From assembly GCA_905233555.1 (NCBI GenBank), contig CAJODF010000001.1:1-64000 (forward strand): DNA of 64,000 nt, in the 5' to 3' direction. The stretch comes from an uncultured Prevotella sp. (lineage in GTDB: Bacteria; Bacteroidota; Bacteroidia; Bacteroidales; Bacteroidaceae). Position 1 is the first letter of the stretch, and each line of letters opens with the position of its first letter. The translations under genes and the position numbers were made by a program. Positions 7,756 through 15,486 of the stretch are shown here, piece after piece. A model generated the notes under the pieces. That model worked only from the letters and a program-made list of their open reading frames with translations. It did not search any database and was not told the origin of the DNA.

Positions 7756-9456
7756 TTAATAGCCAGCATTCTGAGTCATGTTCGGGTTGTTGCTGACATC
7801 GGTAGCAGGGATGGGATAGACGTTGAAGCGCTTATCGACGGATGTGCCAGTAAAGATACCACCCTTGAAGTCCCATATGTACTTGCTTCCTGTGAAGAGG
7901 CCGAAACGAACCAAGTCACTACGACGGCGACCTTCCATATAGAACTCACGGCACCACTCGTCAATCAGCGTATTCATATTGATTGAAGTAATCGGTGTAG
8001 CGTGTGCACGATTACGGAGCACGTTCACATCCTCGATAGCCTGTGCATCATTGCCACCCAGACGATACTGAGCCTCTGCACGGGTCATATACATCTCTGC
8101 CAGACGGAACAGGGGGATGTCGGTATCAGAGAAAGTAGCATCGCTCGGTGAGGTGTTGTCTGAACGACGGTTCTGCCATTTCACAATTGACAGACCGTTG
8201 AGGAAACCTGTAATCTGCTTGGTGGTCAGGGTACGGATACCACCGCCTACACCAGCATAGAACATGGCGCGGTCATCACCAGCGGCAGCGATAATCTTCG
8301 CTGTAGAACCACCCAGTACCTCATCGGCTGCAATGACTTCTGCTTCAGTACTAACACTGTGTGACTGTACATAGTCCTCGTAAGCATCTTTGTCAGCCAT
8401 CGGGACCTTGGATAGGTCGCTGAAGAATTTCTGTACCAGTGCCTGGCGGGCGAAATTACAACTCCAGTAGGAGGAGATGGCGCTGTAAGGCATGCCTGTA
8501 ACACGCATCGAACTGACCAGATAGGTAGAACCAGAATATTCCTCGGTTTTCTTGCCATCTTGGCGGATGGGGAAGATGATTTCCTTCATGGCCTGCTGGT
8601 TCACGTCATTGTCGCCCATGAACACCTGCTCATAGCCGGTATAGCCGTTGGCATTTGTGGCTGTGGAGATGGCGTACTTGCCGCTGTTGATAACCTTCGT
8701 GCAGTAATCGATGGCTTTCTGGTAATCCTTAGTTGCACCGTCGGTATAAATTTCAGAGTTAAGAGCTAGACGGGCATGAAGAGCGTAAGCAGCACCTTGG
8801 TCAGCGCGACCGAAGTTGGTAGTGTTGTTATAATCACCAATGGGTGCCAGCAGACCTTCAATCTCTGTGAGTTCCTGGTCAATCCAGTCATAGAGTTCCT
8901 TTCCACCTTTCTCAACAGGCAGGATGCTGGGGTCGTATTCCAACTTAAACGGAGCCTTGTGGTAAAGGTCGAGGTAATAATAGAAGTGGAGGGCGCGGAG
9001 GAAGCGTACCTCAGCCAAATAGTGAGGCCATTCACCTTCGGTACGGTCGGCATTGTCTGTCAGGAAGGAGTTAAAGAGGGTGATGTCGAAGGCCAGACGC
9101 ATGTAGGCCCAGCGGGCACGCTTACTATCTTTACTCCAGGCGATGTTGGTAATGGCGGGGATGTCATCATCGTTCTGCCAAGCCCAGATACACTCGTCGG
9201 AGCAGAGGGTCTCCAGATTGAAGATGGTACGGTAGAAACCGCTCTCTCCTTCATCATCACTGATATCACCCTTTCCGGCAGGACCAGCCTGACCAGTGAC
9301 GGCCAGTGTGGCATATTGTTTTGCTAACAGTTCAATAGGGTCAGCGGTCGTTGACGACTGAGGATCCACGGAAGTGATGTTCAGTTCGTCAGAGCAAGCG
9401 GTGAGGCCTGCAAGCATCAGACCGGCAACGGCTGTTTTGATCATTATCTTTTTCAT
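7756..9456 (-). CDS. susD: SusD-type glycan-binding outer-membrane lipoprotein
   Basis: This is a 566-residue SusD/RagB-family protein. The lipoprotein signal MKKIMIKTAVAGLMLAGLTAC has Cys21 as the lipid site. Typical SusD features follow: the early helix with LAKQYATLAVTGQ, RWAYMRLAFDITLFNSFL, EVRFLRALHFYYYLDLYH, and the C-terminal RLAEMYMTRAEAQYRLGG and EFYMEGRRRSDLVRFG blocks. It lies directly after susC (20-base gap) and forms the lid of the SusC channel. Together they bind and import malto-oligosaccharides, given the surrounding amylase, SusE/SusF-like and maltose genes. The substrate is inferred from context. Confidence 0.95.
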   Translation of the reverse strand: MKKIMIKTAVAGLMLAGLTACSDELNITSVDPQSSTTADPIELLAKQYATLAVTGQAGPAGKGDISDDEGESGFYRTIFNLETLCSDECIWAWQNDDDIPAITNIAWSKDSKRARWAYMRLAFDITLFNSFLTDNADRTEGEWPHYLAEVRFLRALHFYYYLDLYHKAPFKLEYDPSILPVEKGGKELYDWIDQELTEIEGLLAPIGDYNNTTNFGRADQGAAYALHARLALNSEIYTDGATKDYQKAIDYCTKVINSGKYAISTATNANGYTGYEQVFMGDNDVNQQAMKEIIFPIRQDGKKTEEYSGSTYLVSSMRVTGMPYSAISSYWSCNFARQALVQKFFSDLSKVPMADKDAYEDYVQSHSVSTEAEVIAADEVLGGSTAKIIAAAGDDRAMFYAGVGGGIRTLTTKQITGFLNGLSIVKWQNRRSDNTSPSDATFSDTDIPLFRLAEMYMTRAEAQYRLGGNDAQAIEDVNVLRNRAHATPITSINMNTLIDEWCREFYMEGRRRSDLVRFGLFTGSKYIWDFKGGIFTGTSVDKRFNVYPIPATDVSNNPNMTQNAGY

Positions 9457-9476
9457 AATCTCTGTTCCTTATTAAA

Positions 9477-12449
9477 TTAGAAGTTAAGATTGAGTCCGAG
9501 TTGTACGCTCAGAGGACGTGGGTAAGGATTAGAGTCGATACCAGAGGATACCTCCGGATCGATACCCTTGTACTTAGTGATGATGAACGGGTTCTGCACA
9601 GTTGCAAATATACGTCCGTTCAGATAGTTGTCATACGACTTGAAAGAGTAACCGAGCGTGATGTTCGTACACTTCAGATAGGAAGCGTTGCGGACGAAAT
9701 AGTCACTCTTATAGTTCTCGTTAGAATAGGTGTTGGCTGCGGCGGTCCATCCCAGTGCAACAGCCTCAGGGCTGGTATTGCGCCATGCGCTGTTGGCGAA
9801 TAGGCCGGGACCTACGTTGGCATTACGTGAAAGGAAGTCGTAATAGACATAGTTGCCGAGAGAGGCATGGAAAGCAGCACTCAGGTCCCAGTTCTTGTAG
9901 ATGAACTTGGTGGTGGCACCCATGATGACATCTGCAGCAGGGCTCTTGTAATAGTAGCCGTCGTCAGAGTTGATCTGTCCGTCAGCATTACGGTCAACAA
10001 ATACGCCCTCCAACGGATTGCCGTTTTCGTCATATACCTGCTGATATACGAAGAAGGAGTTGATGGGCTCGCCTACTTTGTGACGCTGGATCTTGGTGTT
10101 GTTACCACGGGAGATACTGCCTCCGGCTGTAACGTAGTCCACGCTACCGGTGTTCAATTCGGTAATCTCATTGTGGTTCCAGCCTACGTTATAAGTCAAC
10201 TGCCAAGTGAAATCGTTTGTGACGATGGGCTTTACATCGAAAGCCAACTCAAGACCGTAGTTCTTCAGCGATCCGATATTGCGGAGTTGCTGATCACCGA
10301 AGTTGGTTCCTGCGGGAATGTCAACAGTAGCCAACAGGTCTTTTGTCTCACGGAGATAAGCGTCGAGGTTGATGCCAAAACGTCCGTTCAGAACCGTCAG
10401 GTCGAGACCGGCATTGTAAGTAGTAGTCTTCTCCCAAGTCAGTTCTGGATTATAGTTGTTCGGGCGGGTAGTATAATAATAGGTATCACCAAAGGGATAC
10501 TGTGCATACATGTTACCGCGTACATAAAGTGGCAGATAGTAGAAGTCGTCGATACCGTTCTGCTGACCGGTCTTACCCCAGCCCAGACGGAGTTTCAGTT
10601 CATCGAGCCAGTTGGCATTCTTCAGGAAAGGCTCATTGTTGATCTTCCATGCGAGGGCCACAGAGGGGAAATAACCCCATTTCTTACCTTTAGCAAAGCG
10701 TGAGGAACCGTCGGCACGGAAAGTGGCTGTCAACATATAGCGGTCAAGCAGATTGTAGTTCAGACGACCGAAATAAGAGAGCAGTGAGTTGTGGGATGCC
10801 CACTCTGACTCTGAACGGAGCCTTGGGTTGTTGGCATTGCCGTTATAAGGGTCAGTACCCTGTCCCACGTCATAGCCATTTCGGTGATAGTGACTCTGCT
10901 CGGCACCAGCCATGATATCGATGTTGTGTATGCCGATTTCCTTGATATACTGGGCATAGGCACTGCCTACGATGTTGTACTTCCAGTAGTTAGTGATGCC
11001 TTCCCATCCGAAATAGTTGGCTCCATAAGACTCGTGAGCACTCCAGTCATCCTGATGAGAGTCGGTATATTGTGCACCGAGGTTAGCGTGGATGTGAAGA
11101 TCCTCCAGGAACGGAAGGATATAGTCTGCCTCAATATTGCCTGAATAGTCGTATGCACGAGCCTTACAGGTGACTAATTCCAAAAGCGCTACAGGGTTTT
11201 GGGGAGCATTTGAGTTTGTGGTTCTTGTCCATGTCGGGTCTGAAATGGCGTCTGATGCGCCTTGCAGCGTCTGATAGAAACCGCCTGTGAAACGACTGTC
11301 AGGACCTTCAATGTAGACGGGCTGGGTAGGATCCATAGCGAGAGCACTACCGATAGCGCCACCGGAATCAACATAATTATTCTTCTCATACATGAACTTC
11401 GTCGTGATGTTCAGTTTCAGTTTGTCATTCAACAGACTGGGAGCCAGATTCAGTCCGACGTTGGCACGGTTCATTTTTGATTCCTTGATGATACCCTTTG
11501 CAGTGTTCACACCAACAGAGAAACGATAGGGCATGTTCTTGAGACCACCGGAAACAGAGATGGTGTGCTGGGTGCTTATGGCAGTGCGGAAGATTTCATC
11601 CTGCCAATCCGTATCAGCATTGCCGAGCAGGCTGGCGTCCAGTCCGTCGATACTGGAAATCAACTTCTTGTATCCAGCAGCATCAAGTACATCATATTTC
11701 TTGGCAATCGTAGAAATGGTGACGTCACCATTGTAACCGATCTTGGGGGCTGTGCCGCCTTTGCCCTTCTTCGTGGTGATGATGATGACACCATTTGAGG
11801 CACGGCTACCATAGATAGCAGTGGCAGAAGCATCTTTCAACACCGTGAAGTTCTCAATGTCGTTCGGGTTGACCATAGCAAGGATGTTGGTCATACCTTT
11901 GGCCGTATTGTTGTCTATCACAAGACCGTCGATAACGTACAAGGGGTCGTTGGAAGCGTTCAGTGAGGCACCACCGCGAATACGGATTTGTGCACCTGCA
12001 CCCGGCGCACCGCCACTGGTAATAACATCAACACCTGCCACCTTACCGACGAGCATGTCGCTGGCGTTGTTGGTAATACCCTTTGACATTTCATCGGGCT
12101 TCATAGAGGTTACTGAACCGGTCAGGTCAGATTTCTTGGCGCGACCGTAACCGATGACCACCACGTCGTTCAGGACGGTCTGGTCGTCTTGTAACGTTAC
12201 TTCAATAGTCGGCGCAGCCTTCACCGTTGCGGTCTGGTAACCGATGAACGAGATGGTGATGTCTGCACCCTGGTTTGCCTGCAGCGCGAAATTACCTTCG
12301 AAATCAGTCACGGTTGCGGTCTGTGTACCGACAACGCGGACAGTTGCGCCGATAACATCTTCGCCTGTAGCATCTTTCACATGGCCTCTGACGTCAATTT
12401 GCGCAAAGGCACCTACCGATAGGAACAAGCCTAACAAAAGGCCGAGCAT
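9477..12449 (-). CDS. susC: SusC-type TonB-dependent oligosaccharide transporter
   Basis: This is a protein of 990 residues. A signal peptide (MLGLLLGLFLSVGAFAQ) is followed by a carboxypeptidase-like domain (IDVRGHVKDATGEDVIGATV), a TonB box/plug (VVVIGYGRAKKSDLTGSV, GSRASNGVIIITTKKGK) and a 22-strand-type barrel ending in aromatic Phe (VQLGLNLNF). It imports oligosaccharides across the outer membrane with SusD. The start is unusual. With ATG 12449 the signal peptide has no positive n-region. In another frame just upstream, an ATG-ATG at 12469-12464 encodes MMKHRLG and then runs into a stop; one extra base near 12450 would join it to MLGLLLG. A one-base deletion, a sequencing error or a true short start are all possible. 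Confidence 0.93.
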   Translation of the reverse strand: MLGLLLGLFLSVGAFAQIDVRGHVKDATGEDVIGATVRVVGTQTATVTDFEGNFALQANQGADITISFIGYQTATVKAAPTIEVTLQDDQTVLNDVVVIGYGRAKKSDLTGSVTSMKPDEMSKGITNNASDMLVGKVAGVDVITSGGAPGAGAQIRIRGGASLNASNDPLYVIDGLVIDNNTAKGMTNILAMVNPNDIENFTVLKDASATAIYGSRASNGVIIITTKKGKGGTAPKIGYNGDVTISTIAKKYDVLDAAGYKKLISSIDGLDASLLGNADTDWQDEIFRTAISTQHTISVSGGLKNMPYRFSVGVNTAKGIIKESKMNRANVGLNLAPSLLNDKLKLNITTKFMYEKNNYVDSGGAIGSALAMDPTQPVYIEGPDSRFTGGFYQTLQGASDAISDPTWTRTTNSNAPQNPVALLELVTCKARAYDYSGNIEADYILPFLEDLHIHANLGAQYTDSHQDDWSAHESYGANYFGWEGITNYWKYNIVGSAYAQYIKEIGIHNIDIMAGAEQSHYHRNGYDVGQGTDPYNGNANNPRLRSESEWASHNSLLSYFGRLNYNLLDRYMLTATFRADGSSRFAKGKKWGYFPSVALAWKINNEPFLKNANWLDELKLRLGWGKTGQQNGIDDFYYLPLYVRGNMYAQYPFGDTYYYTTRPNNYNPELTWEKTTTYNAGLDLTVLNGRFGINLDAYLRETKDLLATVDIPAGTNFGDQQLRNIGSLKNYGLELAFDVKPIVTNDFTWQLTYNVGWNHNEITELNTGSVDYVTAGGSISRGNNTKIQRHKVGEPINSFFVYQQVYDENGNPLEGVFVDRNADGQINSDDGYYYKSPAADVIMGATTKFIYKNWDLSAAFHASLGNYVYYDFLSRNANVGPGLFANSAWRNTSPEAVALGWTAAANTYSNENYKSDYFVRNASYLKCTNITLGYSFKSYDNYLNGRIFATVQNPFIITKYKGIDPEVSSGIDSNPYPRPLSVQLGLNLNF

Positions 12450-12539
12450 CCTAAGCGGTGCTTCATCATTACATTTAATTAGAGTTAATTATTATACTTT
12501 TTATTCGTTTTGTTTGCAATTAGGCATTCTTTCACGGTG

Positions 12540-12547
12540 CAAAATTA
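12540..12547 (-). promoter_or_regulatory. Putative -7 element of the susC arm
   Basis: On the - strand TAATTTTG fits the Bacteroidetes -7 consensus TAnnTTTG. No good TTTG -33 element lies 19-21 bases upstream, which would suit an activator-dependent promoter. Its first base is 61.5 bp from the centre of the operator at 12600-12617. Confidence 0.5.
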
Positions 12548-12599
12548 TAAATCTTTCGCCTACCTTATACTTTTTTTTAATTAAAATCGTTATTAGGAT

Positions 12600-12629
12600 A
12601 ATGCAAACGTTTGCATTGACATACATCAA
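12600..12629. promoter_or_regulatory. Composite LacI-type operator plus TTGA-N6-TCAA dyad
   Basis: AATGCAAACGTTTGCATT (12600-12617) is a perfect 18-bp palindrome with the central CG and TGCAAA/TTTGCA arms typical of LacI/GalR-family operators. It is directly followed by a second dyad, TTGA (12616-12619), six bases, TCAA (12626-12629). The same arrangement recurs at 15382-15409. The palindrome centre (12608.5) is 61.5 bp from both the susC -7 element and the regulator's own -7 element, midway between the two divergent promoters. Confidence 0.8.
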
Positions 12630-12669
12630 CTTAATGAATGAATAGTGAATAGCGAAAAGTGAAAAGTAG

Positions 12670-12677
12670 TAACTTTG
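12670..12677 (+). promoter_or_regulatory. Putative -7 element of the LacI-type regulator gene
   Basis: TAACTTTG fits TAnnTTTG. It lies 22 bases before the chosen ATG (12699). Its first base is 61.5 bp from the operator centre at 12608.5. No clear -33 element is present. The sequence just before it is rich in GTGAAAAG-type repeats (12643-12668). Confidence 0.5.
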
Positions 12678-12698
12678 CACCAGAAACTAAAAAACGTA

Positions 12699-13724
12699 AT
12701 GGATAAGAACGCCCCAATGACCATGAAGGATATCGCCCGGGAATTAGGAATTTCCGTGGCGACAGTATCTCGTGCATTGAAGGATTCGCCCCGAATCAGT
12801 GAGGAAAGACGTAAGTCGATCCAGGCGTTTGCACGTGAACATAATTTCTATCCCAATGCCATTGGCGAGGCCCTGCGTCACAGTCGGGTGATGCCTATCC
12901 GTGTCATCGGTGTCATCGTGCCGGAATTTACGCATTATTATTTCTCTTCCATCCTGACGGGTATCGAGGAGGCTGCTTCCGCGCGCGGGTATAATATTAT
13001 GGTGGCGCTGAGCGATGAGAAATATGAGCGCGAGGCCCGTATCTGTGATAATTTCCATCGCAGCAAGGTTTGTGGAGTCATCGTGTCGCAGGCAAAGGAC
13101 ACACGTAATTACGACCATTATCAGAAACTCATCGATGCCGGTATTCCTCTGGTGTTCTACGACCGTATCTGTACGGGGGTGAATGCCAGTCGGGTAGTGG
13201 TTGACGACTATATGGGGGCCTATAATGCCGTGACGCATCTGATAGAGTCTGGATGCCAGCGTATCGCCTTTTACGGCAGTCCCATGCAGTTGGAGATTTC
13301 CAAGAACCGCTATAATGGCTATAAGGATGCCCTCCTGAAACACGGACTGGCAGTGGATGAGCAGATTGTACGGGTCTGTGACAACCGTGGGGATGCCGAG
13401 ACCATCACCCCAGAGATCCTGGCGTTGGATCATCGTCCTGATGCTTTCTTTGCTGTGAACGACGATACGGCCATTGGAATTCTCTATACCGTGAAGCGGG
13501 CAGGGTTCAAGGTGCCTGATGATATCTCTATCTGTGGTTTTACCAATGGTCAACGTGCTATTGCCTGCGACCCGATGCTCACCACTGTTGAACAACGTGG
13601 ACGCATGGTGGGAGAGGAAGCTGCAGAGATTCTGATGGATAAGGTGGAAGGTCTGTCACCCATCGAGAAAATCGAGAAGCGCGTGGTTCGTACCCGTCTT
13701 ATCATCCGTGGAACAACGAAGTAA
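12699..13724 (+). CDS. LacI/GalR-family transcription regulator of the starch locus
   Basis: The ATG at 12699 gives 341 residues, a normal LacI length. An upstream TTG lies inside the promoter and was not used. The N-terminal helix-turn-helix (residues 9-28, MKDIARELGISVATVSRALK) and hinge are typical of the family. The effector domain follows from about residue 60 (IGVIVPEFTHYYFSSILTGI...AFFAVNDDTAIGIL...ISICGFTNG). It should bind a sugar, perhaps maltose or a maltodextrin-derived ligand, and control both arms through the two TGCAAACGTTTGCA operators. One operator sits in its own promoter region, so it is probably autoregulated. Operators about 75 bp before the predicted start sites fit activation at least as well as repression. 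Bacteroides uses SusR for this job, so this is a different regulator type. Confidence 0.92.
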   Translation: MDKNAPMTMKDIARELGISVATVSRALKDSPRISEERRKSIQAFAREHNFYPNAIGEALRHSRVMPIRVIGVIVPEFTHYYFSSILTGIEEAASARGYNIMVALSDEKYEREARICDNFHRSKVCGVIVSQAKDTRNYDHYQKLIDAGIPLVFYDRICTGVNASRVVVDDYMGAYNAVTHLIESGCQRIAFYGSPMQLEISKNRYNGYKDALLKHGLAVDEQIVRVCDNRGDAETITPEILALDHRPDAFFAVNDDTAIGILYTVKRAGFKVPDDISICGFTNGQRAIACDPMLTTVEQRGRMVGEEAAEILMDKVEGLSPIEKIEKRVVRTRLIIRGTTK

Positions 13725-13758
13725 AGGTGAAAAAGTAAAAAGGTAAAAAAGTAAAAAT
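13725..13758 (+). repeat. A-rich short tandem repeat between the regulator and transporter genes
   Basis: The whole spacer is made of three imperfect units of the type GGTRAAAAAGTAAAA. Related GTGAAAAG-type runs occur at 12643-12668 and 20262-20290. It directly precedes the transporter ATG. It could be a source of length variation in the 5' region. No other signal is seen. Confidence 0.55.
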
Positions 13759-15060
13759 ATGAAACAGAAGCCGGATTTAAGTTTTTGGAAGTTATGGAAT
13801 CTGAGTTTCGGATTCTTTGGCGTACAGATTGCCTACGCCTTACAGAGTGCAAACATCTCTCGTATATTCGCTACGTTGGGTGCAGATCCGCACAATCTTA
13901 GTTATTTCTGGATCCTGCCCCCGTTGATGGGTATCTTAGTGCAACCGATTGTCGGAACACTGAGTGACAAGACCTGGACCCGTTTCGGACGTCGTATTCC
14001 CTATCTGTTCGTAGGTGCTGCAGCGGCTGTACTGGTCATGTGTCTGTTGCCGAATGCCGGTTCGTTAGGTCTGACTATCAGTGCCGCCATGATCTTCGGA
14101 CTCATTGCCTTGATGTTCCTTGATACGAGCATCAATATGGCTATGCAACCATTTAAGATGCTGGTGGGGGATATGGTCAACGAGAAGCAGAAGGCCAAGG
14201 CCTACAGTATCCAGTCCTTCCTCTGCAATGCCGGTAGCGTGATGGGGTATGTGTTCCCGTTTGTCTTTACGTTTATTGGTATCAGTAATGTGGCCGAGAA
14301 GGGTGTTGTGCCAGATTCGGTCATCTGGTCGTTCTATATCGGTGCCGCCATTCTGATCCTTTGCGTCCTCTATACTACGTCGAAGGTCCGGGAGTGGAAT
14401 CCGCAGGAGTATGCGGAGTATAATCCTGTTTCTGAAGAGAAGAAGGATAGTGCCAACTGGATTACGCTTCTGAAAAATGCACCCTCCACGTTCTGGAAAG
14501 TCGGTCTGGTGCAGTTCTTCAGTTGGGCAGCCATGCTTTATATGTGGAACTACACGACAGGCGCCATTGCCGAGGTAGTGTGGAATACGACCGATCCTGC
14601 CAGCGAGGCGTTCCAGGAGGCTGGCAATTGGGTAGGCATCCTCTTTGCCGTACAGGCGGTGGGCTCTGTCATCTGGGCTGCTCTGCTCCCGCAGTTCAAG
14701 AACACGAAACTGGCTTATTCCCTGAGTCTGGTGATTGGTGCCATCGGCTTTGTGATGGTGCCTTATATCCATGACCAGTACTTGCAGTTTGTGCCCTTCC
14801 TGATGATAGGCTGTGCTTGGGCTGCCATGTTGGCCATGCCTTTCACCTTTGTGACGAATGCTCTGCAGGGCTATGGTCACATGGGTGCCTATCTGGGACT
14901 GTTTAACGGTACCATCTGCATCCCGCAGATCGTGGCTGCCATCTGTGGCGGAGCCATCCTCTCGCTTGTTGGTCACCATCAGTCTACGATGATGATTGTG
15001 GCAGGCGTCAGTTTCCTCATCGCCTCAGCATGCGTATTTGTTATTAAGGTGAAGAAGTGA
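13759..15060 (+). CDS. MFS sugar transporter, SLC45/GPH-like (probably maltose)
   Basis: This 433-residue protein has about 12 hydrophobic segments. The signature between segments 2 and 3 is LSDKTWTRFGRRIPYLFVGA, as in cation-coupled disaccharide carriers of the SLC45/GPH type. The opening LSFWKLWNLSFGFFGVQIAYALQ is also typical. It should sit in the inner membrane and bring maltose or short maltodextrins from the periplasm to the cytoplasm, where MalQ acts. It lies between the LacI-type regulator and a SemiSWEET gene, with a one-base gap to the latter. The substrate is inferred from neighbours. Confidence 0.88.
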   Translation: MKQKPDLSFWKLWNLSFGFFGVQIAYALQSANISRIFATLGADPHNLSYFWILPPLMGILVQPIVGTLSDKTWTRFGRRIPYLFVGAAAAVLVMCLLPNAGSLGLTISAAMIFGLIALMFLDTSINMAMQPFKMLVGDMVNEKQKAKAYSIQSFLCNAGSVMGYVFPFVFTFIGISNVAEKGVVPDSVIWSFYIGAAILILCVLYTTSKVREWNPQEYAEYNPVSEEKKDSANWITLLKNAPSTFWKVGLVQFFSWAAMLYMWNYTTGAIAEVVWNTTDPASEAFQEAGNWVGILFAVQAVGSVIWAALLPQFKNTKLAYSLSLVIGAIGFVMVPYIHDQYLQFVPFLMIGCAWAAMLAMPFTFVTNALQGYGHMGAYLGLFNGTICIPQIVAAICGGAILSLVGHHQSTMMIVAGVSFLIASACVFVIKVKK

Positions 15061-15061
15061 T

Positions 15062-15349
15062 ATGGACCAGAGTGTGTTTTTCGAGGTTTGTGGTTGGGTG
15101 GCCAGCATCACGATGATTCTGGGTTATCTGCCACAGGCCATCCATACTATCCGCACACGTGATACTGACGGCATTGCATTGCCAACTTTCCTGATGATGG
15201 CTATTGGTGGCTTATGTTTTATGCTGCAGGGCATTCTGCATAAACCCGACATACTTTGGGCATTGTTCCTTACCAATCTCATCACGACCTCATGCAGTCT
15301 GATTGTGTTCGGCATCAAGATATACAACGACTATTTCAAGAAAAAATGA
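15062..15349 (+). CDS. SemiSWEET-type sugar transporter (PQ-loop)
   Basis: This is a 95-residue protein with three predicted membrane helices (residues 7-25, 41-60 and 66-88), the size of a bacterial SemiSWEET protomer. The PQ-loop signature is in GYLPQAIHTIRTRDTDGIAL (residues 22-41). SemiSWEETs work as homodimers and allow facilitated passage of small sugars such as glucose or sucrose across the inner membrane. Following the MFS gene at one base and ending before a hairpin, it is probably the last gene of the regulator operon. In this locus it could move glucose released by SusB and MalQ. That role is inferred. Confidence 0.87.
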   Translation: MDQSVFFEVCGWVASITMILGYLPQAIHTIRTRDTDGIALPTFLMMAIGGLCFMLQGILHKPDILWALFLTNLITTSCSLIVFGIKIYNDYFKKK

Positions 15350-15381
15350 TGCCTTGAATGGATCTGTTTGCATGCTTTGGG

Positions 15382-15409
15382 TGCAAACGTTTGCATTGAT
15401 AAATATCAA
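15382..15409. promoter_or_regulatory. Second composite LacI-type operator with TTGA-N6-TCAA dyad
   Basis: TGCAAACGTTTGCA (15382-15395) is a perfect 14-bp palindrome identical to the core of the operator at 12600-12617. TTGA (15396-15399), six bases, TCAA (15406-15409) follow at the same distance as in the first copy. The palindrome centre (15388.5) is 62.5 bp before the -7 element at 15451. A third half-site, TGCAAAC, occurs at 15425-15431 in the loop of the following hairpin. Confidence 0.8.
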
Positions 15410-15413
15410 TAAT

Positions 15414-15440
15414 CCCGTCGGTTGTGCAAACACCGACGGG
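15414..15440 (+). terminator. Perfect 9-bp hairpin, possible terminator of the regulator operon
   Basis: CCCGTCGGT (15414-15422) and ACCGACGGG (15432-15440) pair perfectly around a nine-base loop and are followed by ATATATTTTGTAATTTTG. This looks like an intrinsic terminator for the lacI-MFS-SemiSWEET transcript. It also covers the place where the -33 element of the malQ promoter would lie, so it may have a second regulatory role. Confidence 0.55.
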
Positions 15441-15450
15441 ATATATTTTG

Positions 15451-15458
15451 TAATTTTG
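15451..15458 (+). promoter_or_regulatory. Putative -7 element of the malQ arm
   Basis: TAATTTTG fits TAnnTTTG and is identical to the susC -7 element. The start site would be near 15466, about 20 bases before malQ. No TTTG is found at the -33 position, which is instead occupied by the hairpin at 15414-15440. Confidence 0.5.
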
Positions 15459-15486
15459 CGACAAAGAACAATAAAAATTACAGTCT

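Noticed and set aside
12675-12698. Upstream TTG start for the LacI-type regulator
   Set aside because: It lies inside the predicted -7 element and would add eight residues before a normal LacI N-terminus.
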